A DNA stretch of 64,000 nucleotides. It comes from an uncultured Flavobacteriales bacterium (GTDB taxonomy: Bacteria; Bacteroidota; Bacteroidia; Flavobacteriales; JBLHRE01). The stretch lies in assembly GCA_937139155.1 (NCBI GenBank), contig CAKZPI010000026.1, positions 58,388 through 122,387 on the forward strand. Reading direction: 5' to 3'. A program made the position numbers and the translations under genes. The notes under the pieces were generated by a model, which made no database searches, was not told the DNA's origin, and worked only from the letters and a program-made list of their open reading frames with translations. Shown in pieces: positions 36,708-44,760 of this stretch; the first letter of the stretch is position 1; every line of letters starts with the position of its first letter.

Positions 36708-37757
36708 ATGAAATTTCAAATTCTACTCTTCATCCTCGGATTTTTACCCTTCCTGGGGATGAGCTCTGAACGTGATTCCACCCTCCTCCTCTCCATTGAC
36801 GGAGTGGTAAACGAAACCCTAAACGTTCTTACCGGACCAAAAGGTGAAGATCGGGACTGGGAATGGTTTCAAACCCTCTTTACCGATGATGCTCGCATTG
36901 TGGTTACCATTGACCAAGCCAATAAGCCCCGTTCACAGGCCAGCCTTGACCTTGACCGATTCATAAAACAAGCGGGGCCCGTGTATAAAATGAGGGGATT
37001 TCAGGAATATGAACTGAAAAAAACGGTGCTTGAATACAATGGCATTGCCACGGTTTTTCAAAGTTTTGCCGCCATTCAAGGCCAAGATACCAGCTACGGA
37101 ATCAATACCTACCACTTGATTCGGTTTGGAGATGAGTGGAAAATCAACCAAATCCTTTTCGCCAACAATGCCAACGGAGTTGAGCTCGATGCGGAATGGA
37201 TGCCTAATGCTGACTACCAATCTGAAATCAAGGCCTATCGAGACACCCTAAATGCCTTTTATGGAAATCCAGAAGAAAGTCCTTTGGGCAAAAAAGGAAC
37301 CGAAAATTTTGACGGCCTTCCCTATTTCCCCGTAAGGGAATCGTATGCGGTTCAAGCCCGATTGGAACTAACCCCGAATACGGAATGGTTTGAAATGCCC
37401 ACCACTACCGATCGAAAACCCGTTTACCGTCAATACGCCATTGCCCATTTTGAATTGGATGGAATGAAATTTCAACTCCCGGTGTACCAGAGCAAGCGAC
37501 TCATGGCCAAACCCGGGTATGAAGACTACCTCTTTGTTCCGTTTACTGATCATACCAACGGATTCACCACCTATGGAGGGGGCCGGTATTTAGACGTACG
37601 CATGGATGAAAACCCAGAGATTCTGGTTTTAGATTTCAATAAAGCCTACAATCCATACTGCGCCTACAGCGAACGGTATTCTTGTCCGTTGGTGCCTATT
37701 GAAAACAAAATCAATTACCCGATTTTGGCAGGGGTGAAATATGCTGACCATCATTAA
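36708..37757 (+). CDS. secreted NTF2-like + DUF1684 fusion protein
   Basis: 349 residues with an N-terminal signal peptide (LLFILGFLPFLGM). Residues about 25-165 fit a SnoaL/NTF2-like fold (WEWFQTLFTDDARIVV, TYHLIRFGDEWKINQILFAN). Residues about 185-349 are DUF1684 (SPLGKKGTENFDGLPYFPV, YEDYLFVPFTDHTNGFTTYGGGRYLDV, ending FNKAYNPYCAYSERYSCPLVP). DUF1684 alone is a common Bacteroidota/Actinobacteria family of unknown function; the NTF2-like front end is less usual. No catalytic role can be assigned. Confidence 0.8.
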   Translation: MKFQILLFILGFLPFLGMSSERDSTLLLSIDGVVNETLNVLTGPKGEDRDWEWFQTLFTDDARIVVTIDQANKPRSQASLDLDRFIKQAGPVYKMRGFQEYELKKTVLEYNGIATVFQSFAAIQGQDTSYGINTYHLIRFGDEWKINQILFANNANGVELDAEWMPNADYQSEIKAYRDTLNAFYGNPEESPLGKKGTENFDGLPYFPVRESYAVQARLELTPNTEWFEMPTTTDRKPVYRQYAIAHFELDGMKFQLPVYQSKRLMAKPGYEDYLFVPFTDHTNGFTTYGGGRYLDVRMDENPEILVLDFNKAYNPYCAYSERYSCPLVPIENKINYPILAGVKYADHH

Positions 37758-37767
37758 GAACTAGGAT

Positions 37768-38085
37768 ATGCTATTTGGAACACTTGTAGGTGCTATCATT
37801 GTGTTGGCTGCACTGATTTTCATGTGGAAACCACCCAAGAAGATCAATGGGCTTTATGGGTACCGTACCCCAAGCAGTATGAAAAATCAGAAAACATGGG
37901 ACATTGCAAATTCATATGCCCCAAAGGCCATGTTGGTGGCAGGCTTAATCACACTCGCCACTGGGCTAGTGCTTGACCTTACGGCCAAGGAAGAAACCGC
38001 TGTTTTATGGACCTGTGTGGTGATGACCATTGCCTTGATTGGTTCAATTGTGGCAACTGAACGGCATTTAAAGAAAAGGCTTTAA
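37768..38085 (+). CDS. SdpI-family membrane protein
   Basis: 105 residues with three hydrophobic helices (LVGAIIVLAALIFMW, APKAMLVAGLITLATGLVL, VVMTIALIGSIVATE). The segment NGLYGYRTPSSMKNQKTWDIANSYA is the SdpI/YhfL signature (GYRTxxSxxNxxxWxxAN). In Bacillus, SdpI gives immunity to the toxin SdpC; in this phylum the small one-domain form has no known role. It lies 10 bp after the DUF1684 gene and is probably cotranscribed. Confidence 0.9.
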   Translation: MLFGTLVGAIIVLAALIFMWKPPKKINGLYGYRTPSSMKNQKTWDIANSYAPKAMLVAGLITLATGLVLDLTAKEETAVLWTCVVMTIALIGSIVATERHLKKRL

Positions 38086-38232
38086 CGGGTTTTGCTTCAT
38101 CCACCACAAATCAAAATGGTGTGGCGGGTATATCCCTCTCAAGTGATTTTCAACGATTCATTTTTGGAATCCAAGACCTAAGGATAATCGAAAACGACTG
38201 CTGCCAATAATTTCAGCTTGGCATTCAATAAA

Positions 38233-39390
38233 TTATTTCCTTACGGGAATGGAATACGCATAGGATAGCCCAAACCCGGTTTCCCATACAAGGCCTAAAG
38301 ATTTATTAGACCTAAGCCCAAGATTGCCGTAGACACTTAAACCATATGCACTTGCCCGAATGGAAGGATAATGGATTCGTCTATTGCCCTTATTCGCCGA
38401 CTCGTGCAAATACGCATAGCCCATGGTTACACTAAAGTCACTAGGCGAATTGGGTAAAGCAAATGTAAGTCCAGTGTACATTATGGGCAGTATTTCTTTT
38501 ATTTCCTCTGAAAACCCATTCGGGGCATCATGAAAAGAACCAATGGCAGCTTGAAATGCACTTAATTCATCTGGATTCCGACCTGAAACTAAGGTACCCG
38601 TAGAATCATACAAACCTGGCGAGGGAAGCAATAGTTTACTCAATTGAAGGGTGGTTTCTACATGGAGGGTATACTTTTCTGAGGTATAAAGTTCTGAGAT
38701 CCCAGTGAAATTCACTTGCAGTCTTGAATGTATAAACCCACTAATTTCTTGAGTAAAACGAACCTTTGGGCCTAAGTCTTTAAAACATACCCCATATCTA
38801 AATTTCTGCATGAACCAACTTGACCGATTTCCTTTTCCGGTCATCCCCAAGGAGAAAATCATTGAGCTCCCGTTAATTGGCTCAGTTGAACCTTCCTGAT
38901 TTTGACCTAGCGTTAAATAACGAAGAAGGCCTAAATCTAGCCCAATATGCACCTTGGATGTAATGGGCAATGCAGCAGAAAGTCTGGAGAATTGATCTTT
39001 TAAATCTATGGTGTTCCATGTTTTACCGTCGTAATAACGAATGTCTTTTAAGGTATAAAGCGAGTGAGAAAAGCCAAGGTTTACACGTTTTGTAGGAATC
39101 ACAAATCCGCCACTTGATTGCGTTTGGTCAAATTTGAAAAGGGAGTGACCAAGTGTAAGTCTAGCCTTATTTGAAACTCCTAGTAGGGCTGGATTGCCAA
39201 ATATGCCTCCAATTGAATTTGAGTAATCTAGGTTGATGCCTCCCTTTAAGGTTCCAATCTCTCCTTGGGGATTCTCTAGGCTAGGAAATGACGAAGTTAT
39301 GGTTCGGATATATTCTGGGTTTTGGGCAATGGTAACGGAAGATAAAAGCAGAATAAAGCTGGTTAATCCGGTGAGAAACTTCAGAGGCAT
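38233..39390 (-). CDS. PorV-like outer-membrane protein
   Basis: 385 residues with a signal peptide (about 1-22). The C-terminal part carries IGSFHDAPNGFSEEIKEI and HESANKGNRRIHYPSI, close to the PorV (LptO) signatures SDAPGGFxEEL and GNRxYFT. The N-terminal NSIGGIFGNPALLGVSNKARL fits the NPA-containing opening of PorV/PorQ proteins. In the type IX system PorV carries cargo to the attachment complex. Several conserved aromatic barrel motifs are changed, so this looks like a divergent paralogue rather than the core shuttle. The terminal residue is not an aromatic, also unlike most barrels. Confidence 0.62.
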   Translation of the reverse strand: MPLKFLTGLTSFILLLSSVTIAQNPEYIRTITSSFPSLENPQGEIGTLKGGINLDYSNSIGGIFGNPALLGVSNKARLTLGHSLFKFDQTQSSGGFVIPTKRVNLGFSHSLYTLKDIRYYDGKTWNTIDLKDQFSRLSAALPITSKVHIGLDLGLLRYLTLGQNQEGSTEPINGSSMIFSLGMTGKGNRSSWFMQKFRYGVCFKDLGPKVRFTQEISGFIHSRLQVNFTGISELYTSEKYTLHVETTLQLSKLLLPSPGLYDSTGTLVSGRNPDELSAFQAAIGSFHDAPNGFSEEIKEILPIMYTGLTFALPNSPSDFSVTMGYAYLHESANKGNRRIHYPSIRASAYGLSVYGNLGLRSNKSLGLVWETGFGLSYAYSIPVRK

Positions 39391-39519
39391 AGCGGTAAAA
39401 TTTAAGAATTACTAAAGGCAGAAACCTGAGTCACCGGCCCTTAAAACCGCCTCCAATATAGAAATTAAATTTCTACACCGATATTCATGAAACCCTGCCC
39501 TCTGGTTTACCGGGGGCCG

Positions 39520-39638
39520 GTAAGCTCCATTCCTTGCATTGTAGTAGTTGGCGGTCTCTGGATCTTGTTCTTTCCCGTTGAAGCGGCCGTGCCTGCCGGC
39601 AGGTAATGGGAGTTGTAGTCTCCTGAGTCGCATTCGTA
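39520..39638 (-). pseudogene. Rhs-core remnant interrupted by a small palindromic insertion
   Basis: On the minus strand YECDSGDYNSHY (39638 leftwards) and RFNGKEQDPETANYYNARN belong to the Rhs/YD-repeat core (consensus GDYxYxYGFNGKExD). They lie in different frames because 17 bp (39586-39602) are inserted between SHY and RFNGKE. The fragment has no N-terminal YD repeats and no toxin domain. It lies in a 605-bp stretch without an intact gene (39391-39995), which otherwise holds a GC-rich hairpin GGGCGC-TGGT-GCGCCC (39808-39823) and no other coding signal. Confidence 0.65.
39586..39602. repeat. 17-bp GC-rich palindromic insertion
   Basis: Contains the perfect 12-bp palindrome CCTGCCGGCAGG (39592-39603, sharing one base with the host). 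Deleting these 17 bp restores one continuous Rhs reading frame across the site. Confidence 0.6.
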
Positions 39639-39995
39639 TGCGGGGAGGTTCTCCCTAACCAAAAGCAGGCAGGTATTAAAAAGGTGAGCGAATGAAAGAG
39701 ATGCTTTCATTGGATAAACATACGGATTTCAAAAAATCACCATGGCGGGAAAACTGTCAGCATTTTGATGGAAGACGTTTCTTTTTTGCCGAACTTAGAA
39801 TTGGGGAGGGCGCTGGTGCGCCCCAACGGTTTACCCCTCCTAAATCAGCCAATCCTCTGTAATCCTTAGGAAAGTCGGCACGGATTGTGACCCGGTAATT
39901 GGTTGATTGGGGCTGCTGATCCATTAAACTAAACGTCAGAGGAGGCGACCTTACGGCTCAAAAAATAAAATTGCTTGATCCTCCGTTCCTAAGGC

Positions 39996-40340
39996 ATGAA
40001 AAAACTGTTTTGGCTTCTGCTGGTTCCAATTGCTTTAGTGTTACGCCCGGTTCCTAAACCCAAGGACTCGAACCAAGTTTGGGTAGCAGATACCCTGTTA
40101 AGGGCAGGTGGAAGTAAAACCTATGACCTTCATTTAAACCTGAAGGAAAATTCCGATTTCTTTTACCTGAACAGAGTTCTTGAAAAATCACCAGAATTAT
40201 TAGACCAAGTTCAAAACCACTTTGGAAAACCAGTACGATTAGCCTATATAAAGCATTGGACTCCCCTAGACCCTTTTTCAAAGCACCATCATGTTAGTTG
40301 CTTAATTCTTGCAAGGGATACCCTTTGGCAGGAAAAGTGA
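39996..40340 (+). CDS. short secreted protein of unknown function
   Basis: 114 residues beginning MKKLFWLLLVPIALVLRP, a plausible signal peptide or single anchor. The rest has no recognised family; two histidine-containing segments (YIKHWTPLDPFSKHHHVSC) are the only notable features. It lies alone between the Rhs remnant and a T9SS cargo gene on the opposite strand, so it may itself be a partial gene. About 280 bp with no gene follow, holding only the hairpin TCCGTC-TGA-GACGGA (40442-40456). Confidence 0.55.
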   Translation: MKKLFWLLLVPIALVLRPVPKPKDSNQVWVADTLLRAGGSKTYDLHLNLKENSDFFYLNRVLEKSPELLDQVQNHFGKPVRLAYIKHWTPLDPFSKHHHVSCLILARDTLWQEK

Positions 40341-40621
40341 TAAGGTTTCAGGGGTTTAGTGAAGCATCCGCACTGCCTGCTTGCCGTTTGAGGGTATAAC
40401 AAATCATTTAACATGCTCATTATACTGTGCCTAAGCACCTTTCCGTCTGAGACGGACTTGGAGTGCGAGAAACCACGGAAACCTCAACCCCGTTTAATTA
40501 AAAAAGCAATTTCCTCAAAAAGTACCCAATAAAAAAGGTTCGGGCAGATTTGAAATAGGAACAAAAAAACGTTGGTGTTCTTGCCTTTTGGACTCGACAG
40601 GGACCGAAATAATGGCATCCA

Positions 40622-42148
40622 TTATTCCACAATAAGCTGGTTAGAGCCAACCAAATCCCCATCATTCAGCCAAACAATTTGATATAAACCTACGCCCAAG
40701 TGACTGAAATTTATTTCCATTTGATTTTGGTTGAAGCCCTGCTGAGAAACCATTCGCCCCAGTTGGTCATATACAAAGACCTCATCAGCTTTGACCGGAT
40801 TCAACAGCTTGAATCGTCCATTTCCTGGGTTTGGATAGAACGTAATTCTTCTGGAAAACTCCGTATTTATTTCAGCTTCTCCCAAACTATAACCTCCATG
40901 TTTATTCAAGTGGATCACCCGCAGGTCTAGATCGGCATCGTCAAAGCCATTGCCAATATTCGAATACATTTTCGCAAACAAGACAAAAGAGCTGTCTTCC
41001 AGCTGAATGACCTTGTCAAACTCTATATAATCGTATCGCTTGTGTTGGTAGTTGTACTTTGGGTCTTCCGAAAATATTTTTTGCCATTTGATAGCCCCAT
41101 CCTTACCCAAGACCACCACGGTTGCTTTGGTGTTTTGATTAATGGTAACATAATTCGTTTTCCAACTCATGGTTAATATCAAATCATCATTTTTTCCAAT
41201 GTGCATTTTCACATTATCCAAGTTTTGGGTACTTCCTAAATGAGCTTTTAAACTTCCTGTGCCATACGGAATGTTCCACACTTGTTTGTATTTCCCTTCA
41301 TGGTCCAAGACCAATACATGAAAATGATTTCGGCCGTAGAATCCATAATAGAGATTTGTTGTGCCTAAGGCCATTTGTACATGCCGGAAATTGTATTGAA
41401 TCCAACTTGGATGTGGAACTGGAAGGTTTGATAAACTATGAGTAACGGTATCAATAATTTGCCCATTTGAATTATGCTTGAAGATTAAAGCATGAAAATC
41501 TTGGTTCCCTAGCTTTAGAGCACCGAAGTGATATCCATAGTTTAACCGTTTATCCAAGGTGAACTCAAGGAAACCGATTGTCTGGCCGTCATACATGCTA
41601 CTACCCCCATAGACATACTGATTTTGAACCTGTTGAGCTTGGCTGAGCGTCGAGTCCAGTTGATAGACTTCTAAAAACCAATCACTTTGATTGGTGTCGG
41701 CTCTTCGCAAAACATACGATAGCAATGCGCCATCAACAGTATCCATTTTTTCAGGGAATAGGTCTGGCGGTAGTGGCGATGGATAACTGTTTTCAATCAT
41801 CAATTGATTTTGGTTGATCGTTACTAAGTCTGGGAAATAACCAGACGCACACAACCAAATAGAATCTGAGATTTGCACAAATTCATAAAGCGACCATATG
41901 TTGCTAAGAAGACTTCTGTCTATCGTTTTCGTCTTTAGTTCAATTAAACCAAGCCCTCGCCAACCAGATAGGTTACTTCCACCGCCGATAGACACAAAAA
42001 GTAACGTATCACCAACAGAGTTTACCCGAAAAGCCTCTTCTTGTTGAACATTGGAATTCAAGTAGATGGTGTCAAGGATTTGACCGCTGCCTGGAAGGCA
42101 ACCAAACATAAGTAAGTTTAATACAAGTAGGAAAACGATTCTTCTCAT
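40622..42148 (-). CDS. secreted protein with T9SS type A sorting domain
   Basis: 508 residues. Signal peptide/lipobox-like N-terminus (IVFLLVLNLLMFGCLPGSGQ). The body (about 30-420) is a chain of beta-strands with loops such as LYYGFYGRNHFHVLVLDHEGK and DLILTMSWKTNYVTINQ, resembling a beta-propeller, no catalytic residues recognised. The last 85 residues (ITFYPNPGNGRFKLLNPVK, VFVYDQLGRMVSQQ, LGVGLYQIVWLNDG) are a T9SS sorting domain. The start codon overlaps the stop of an orphan sorting-domain gene (ATGA at 42145-42148). Confidence 0.83.
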   Translation of the reverse strand: MRRIVFLLVLNLLMFGCLPGSGQILDTIYLNSNVQQEEAFRVNSVGDTLLFVSIGGGSNLSGWRGLGLIELKTKTIDRSLLSNIWSLYEFVQISDSIWLCASGYFPDLVTINQNQLMIENSYPSPLPPDLFPEKMDTVDGALLSYVLRRADTNQSDWFLEVYQLDSTLSQAQQVQNQYVYGGSSMYDGQTIGFLEFTLDKRLNYGYHFGALKLGNQDFHALIFKHNSNGQIIDTVTHSLSNLPVPHPSWIQYNFRHVQMALGTTNLYYGFYGRNHFHVLVLDHEGKYKQVWNIPYGTGSLKAHLGSTQNLDNVKMHIGKNDDLILTMSWKTNYVTINQNTKATVVVLGKDGAIKWQKIFSEDPKYNYQHKRYDYIEFDKVIQLEDSSFVLFAKMYSNIGNGFDDADLDLRVIHLNKHGGYSLGEAEINTEFSRRITFYPNPGNGRFKLLNPVKADEVFVYDQLGRMVSQQGFNQNQMEINFSHLGVGLYQIVWLNDGDLVGSNQLIVE

Positions 42149-42354
42149 GGTTTGACAGTTTTTCCGGTAGCAAATTCATTCTCACCGATTACTTTTACTA
42201 CATACAGCCCTGAAGGAATTTCAAGAAAAAAGGTGGAGAATTCCTCACCTGAATTATCCACGTTTATAGAGCTAACCAATTGGCCGTTGAGATTATAAAT
42301 TTGAATTTTTAAAGCTTGATCTTGAAAATTATGTAAGACAACATCCCCATTCAT
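42145..42354 (-). pseudogene. orphan T9SS sorting domain (5'-truncated cargo gene)
   Basis: 69 residues from the ATG, but the frame is open further up to a stop at 42388-42390. The sequence GDVVLHNFQDQALKIQIYNL, then LNGQLVSSINV and IPSGLYVVKVIGENEFATGK, is a complete type A sorting domain without any passenger protein or signal peptide. It is therefore most likely the surviving 3' end of a deleted cargo gene. Its stop overlaps the start of the next cargo gene by 4 bp. No coding is evident in 42391-42784. Confidence 0.65.
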
Positions 42355-42784
42355 TGTTGAACTATTAGTAACCCTTATGCCGTGTACCTATTTCAGGTTT
42401 TTTCATAAGCCATTTGCTTAGCACCAAAGTAATCCAATGAACTTACAAGAGCAAATGGCGGGTAAGATTGGTCAATGGGGCAGATCTAGTATAAACCTAA
42501 AACTTGGTGCGATGAAAATCATTTGGGGCACCAGAAAAGGGTTTACCGGAAACGCAAACTTGCAAAGCCCTTAGATAATTTAGTCTTTCTAGAAGCTTGA
42601 AAAACTAAATGGCTTCAACACAGCCTAGTCAATATCTATGAAACCCTACCAACCGACCTGCACATCCTCTTCCCTCAAAACTTCACCGAAGAAATCTAAA
42701 GGGGCAAGGCTAGACCCACAACCAATATCAACTATACATTCAACCAAAAAACAATCGGAAACAACCTGGCGTTTCATTTATTCA

Positions 42785-42801
42785 TCGTAATATTGCAATA
42801 T
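42785..42801 (+). promoter_or_regulatory. candidate ArsR operator
   Basis: The perfect 12-bp palindrome ATATTGCAATAT (42790-42801) within CGTAATATTGCAATAT lies 14 nt before arsR, in the position and base composition of ArsR/SmtB operators. The rest of the 461 bp between 42355 and 42816 has no supported gene. Confidence 0.6.
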
Positions 42802-42815
42802 AGAAATCAAACGAT

Positions 42816-43145
42816 ATGGGACTTACAAAAACAGAAGGTTATTCAAGCACTCAAATTGAGCTGGCTAGCCTATTCAAAGCCCTGGCCCACCCGGCCCGAA
42901 TCGCCATTATTGAGCAAATCATCAAAACGGAGTCTTGCATTTGCAATGACCTGGTTCAAGAGCTCCCCCTTTCTCAAGCCACCATCTCACAACACCTCAA
43001 GGCCTTGAAACAGGTTGGAATCATTCAAGGAAGCATCTCAGGAACCTCCATGTGCTATTGCATCAATTCTGAAACCTGGGCCAAAATTCAAGGGGTTGGA
43101 AATACCTTCTTGTCTTCGTACTCCTGTGCCGATAATTGTTGTTAA
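42816..43145 (+). CDS. arsR: ArsR-family As(III)-responsive repressor
   Basis: 109 residues. Winged-helix repressor: helix-turn-helix LPLSQATISQHLKALKQVGII. The metal site ESCICNDLV gives cysteines at residues 41 and 43, equivalent to the ELCVCDL As(III) site, and the C-terminus adds CADNCC. When arsenite binds, the protein leaves the operator and the operon is expressed. First gene of the rightward cluster, preceded by the palindrome at 42790. Confidence 0.94.
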   Translation: MGLTKTEGYSSTQIELASLFKALAHPARIAIIEQIIKTESCICNDLVQELPLSQATISQHLKALKQVGIIQGSISGTSMCYCINSETWAKIQGVGNTFLSSYSCADNCC

Positions 43146-43162
43146 ACCTTAAACCAAATACC

Positions 43163-43681
43163 ATGTCTTACCCTAAAATGCATGTTAGCCTTTACGTTTC
43201 AAACCTGGCCGCTACGGTTCAGTTTTACAATTCCTTCTTTGGCGTTCAGGCCAATAAAATCAAAAAAGGCTATGCCAAATACGAACTTGCTGAGCCAGCC
43301 CTCATCATTTCGTTCATTGAAAACCCGGATCGGGTAAAGGCCAATTTCGGTCACCTCGGCTTTCAGGTTGAAACCAAAGAAATCATGATGCAGCGCCTGG
43401 AAAAGGTCAAAGCGGCCGGCATGCCAATCAAAGAAGAAATGGGTACCGCCTGTTGCTATGCCATTCAAGACAAGTTCTGGGCAGCTGACCCTGACGGATA
43501 TCAATGGGAAGTGTATTATTTCCACGCTGACGCGGAATTCAATGACCCTAATTATTTTCAAGAGGGATCAGAGGCCTGTTGCCTTCCGGCGGAAGCCCAA
43601 ACCGTAAAACCAGAGAAAGAGAAAGTTCAACTTGCCGATTTAGAGGCGAATTCTTGTGCACCAGGAAGTGGATGTTGCTAA
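43163..43681 (+). CDS. arsI: ArsI-type C-As lyase (CadI/ArsI VOC dioxygenase)
   Basis: 172 residues from the ATG at 43163; an open frame from 43136 overlaps arsR and is not needed. VOC fold, Fe(II)-dependent. The metal ligands fit ArsI: H7 in KMHVSLYV, H64 in FGHLGFQVE and E116 in WEVYYF. The paired cysteines C97-C98 in GTACCYAIQDKFW bind trivalent organoarsenic. It should cleave the carbon-arsenic bond of methylarsenite, giving arsenite. Extra cysteines follow (EACCLPAE, CAPGSGCC), which may bind As(III). Confidence 0.92.
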   Translation: MSYPKMHVSLYVSNLAATVQFYNSFFGVQANKIKKGYAKYELAEPALIISFIENPDRVKANFGHLGFQVETKEIMMQRLEKVKAAGMPIKEEMGTACCYAIQDKFWAADPDGYQWEVYYFHADAEFNDPNYFQEGSEACCLPAEAQTVKPEKEKVQLADLEANSCAPGSGCC

Positions 43682-44324
43682 TCTCAATTTAAAGTACGCA
43701 AGCGAGGCCCTGGGCACCTTCATTCTTATTTTGTTTGGGGCCGGAGCTTGCATTTTGGCCGAAACTGGTTTTGGAATCAACCACCTTGGAGTATCCATCA
43801 CCTTTGGCCTTACCGTTTTTGCCATGGTCTGGGCCTTCGGAAAAGTTTCTGGAGCCCACATCAACCCAGCTGTCAGCCTTGCCTTTTACCTTCAAAGGAA
43901 AATTCCTACCCGAGAGTTTCTAGGGTATGTTAGCTTTCAAACCCTAGGTGCCATTCTGGCTGGATTGGTGCTTTTTTTCACCTTCCCTGAAAGTGAGGGC
44001 TTAGGAGGCACTTACCCCTCTGGGGCTCCTATGGAGTCTTTCTGGACCGAAGTTTGGCTTTCCTTCCTGCTTATGGTTGTTATTCTTTGGGCCATTTCCA
44101 TTCATAAAAACATCATTTTTATTGCATTATGGATTGGAGCCATTGTTGGATTGGACGCCTATTTTGGCGGACCCATTAGCGGGGCCAGCATGAATCCAGC
44201 CCGTTCCATTGGTCCGGCATTGGTAAGCTTAAACCTAGATCATATTTGGATTTACATTTTAGCTCCTTGCCTAGGCACAACAGCCGCGGTAGGGGCCTTT
44301 CAACTCATTAAACGAATCAAATGA
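43656..44324 (+). CDS. MIP-family aquaglyceroporin (AqpS-like)
   Basis: 222 residues with six membrane helices and two NPA half-helices: HINPAVSLAF and SMNPARSIGPALVS. The start is a GTG at 43656, 26 bp inside arsI; a second GTG at 43668 is equally possible. In ars operons such channels let arsenite made by ArsC flow out down its gradient, replacing a pump; that role is inferred from context. Its stop overlaps the arsC start (ATGA, 44321-44324). Confidence 0.9.
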   Translation: MHQEVDVANLNLKYASEALGTFILILFGAGACILAETGFGINHLGVSITFGLTVFAMVWAFGKVSGAHINPAVSLAFYLQRKIPTREFLGYVSFQTLGAILAGLVLFFTFPESEGLGGTYPSGAPMESFWTEVWLSFLLMVVILWAISIHKNIIFIALWIGAIVGLDAYFGGPISGASMNPARSIGPALVSLNLDHIWIYILAPCLGTTAAVGAFQLIKRIK

Positions 44325-44734
44325 AAAATGTATTGGTGCTTTGCACCGGAAACAGCTGCAGATCTCAAATGGCTGAGGGGTATTTAACTTCCCTTGGCGG
44401 GGATAAAGTCAAGGCCTATAGCGCCGGAATTGAAACCCATGGGGTTAACCCAAGAGCCATTCAAATCATGAAAGAAGATGGGATAGATATCTCAAACCAT
44501 ACTTCCAACCATATCGATGAGTATCTTGATGTTGACTTCCACCTCATTCTAACCGTTTGCGATCATGCGGCCGAATCTTGCCCCATTTTCCCAAGCCATG
44601 CAGAAAAAATTCATCACTCCTTTTCTGATCCAGCTAAAGCCACAGGCTCTGAGGAAGAAATCATGAGTTCTTTCCGAAACACTCGGAACGAAATCAAGAC
44701 TTTTATTCAAAATCTCTTAACTGAAAAGCTTTAG
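44321..44734 (+). CDS. arsC: thioredoxin-coupled arsenate reductase
   Basis: 137 residues, low-molecular-weight phosphatase fold. P-loop VLVLCTGNSCRSQMAEG has C8 and R14 (CX5R); C80 and C87 in TVCDHAAESCP complete the redox relay, matching C10/C82/C89 of the S. aureus enzyme with a constant offset of two. It reduces As(V) to As(III) with electrons from thioredoxin. Last gene of the ars operon; no arsB or acr3 gene is nearby. Confidence 0.95.
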   Translation: MKNVLVLCTGNSCRSQMAEGYLTSLGGDKVKAYSAGIETHGVNPRAIQIMKEDGIDISNHTSNHIDEYLDVDFHLILTVCDHAAESCPIFPSHAEKIHHSFSDPAKATGSEEEIMSSFRNTRNEIKTFIQNLLTEKL

Positions 44735-44748
44735 GCTGAATTATTCTG

Positions 44749-44756
44749 TATTTTTC
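44749..44756 (+). promoter_or_regulatory. possible -7 box before secreted protein
   Basis: TATTTTTC followed by GGCC and the ATG at 44761, the same 4-nt spacing as other leaderless genes here but with one mismatch. Confidence 0.4.
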
Positions 44757-44760
44757 GGCC

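Noticed and set aside
39996..42148. Insertion sequence or transposase around the Rhs remnant.
   Set aside because: No DDE or serine-recombinase motifs, no terminal inverted repeats and no target-site duplications could be recognised.
42646..42777. A 43-codon minus-strand frame with VDIGCGSS, like motif I of a SAM-dependent methyltransferase.
   Set aside because: Only the one motif matches; no second methyltransferase motif, no promoter, and the surrounding DNA is decayed. Chance or a remnant is more likely than a gene.
43136..43162. Earlier start of arsI overlapping arsR.
   Set aside because: The ATG at 43163 gives the family opening and correctly spaced metal ligands; the extra nine residues have no match.
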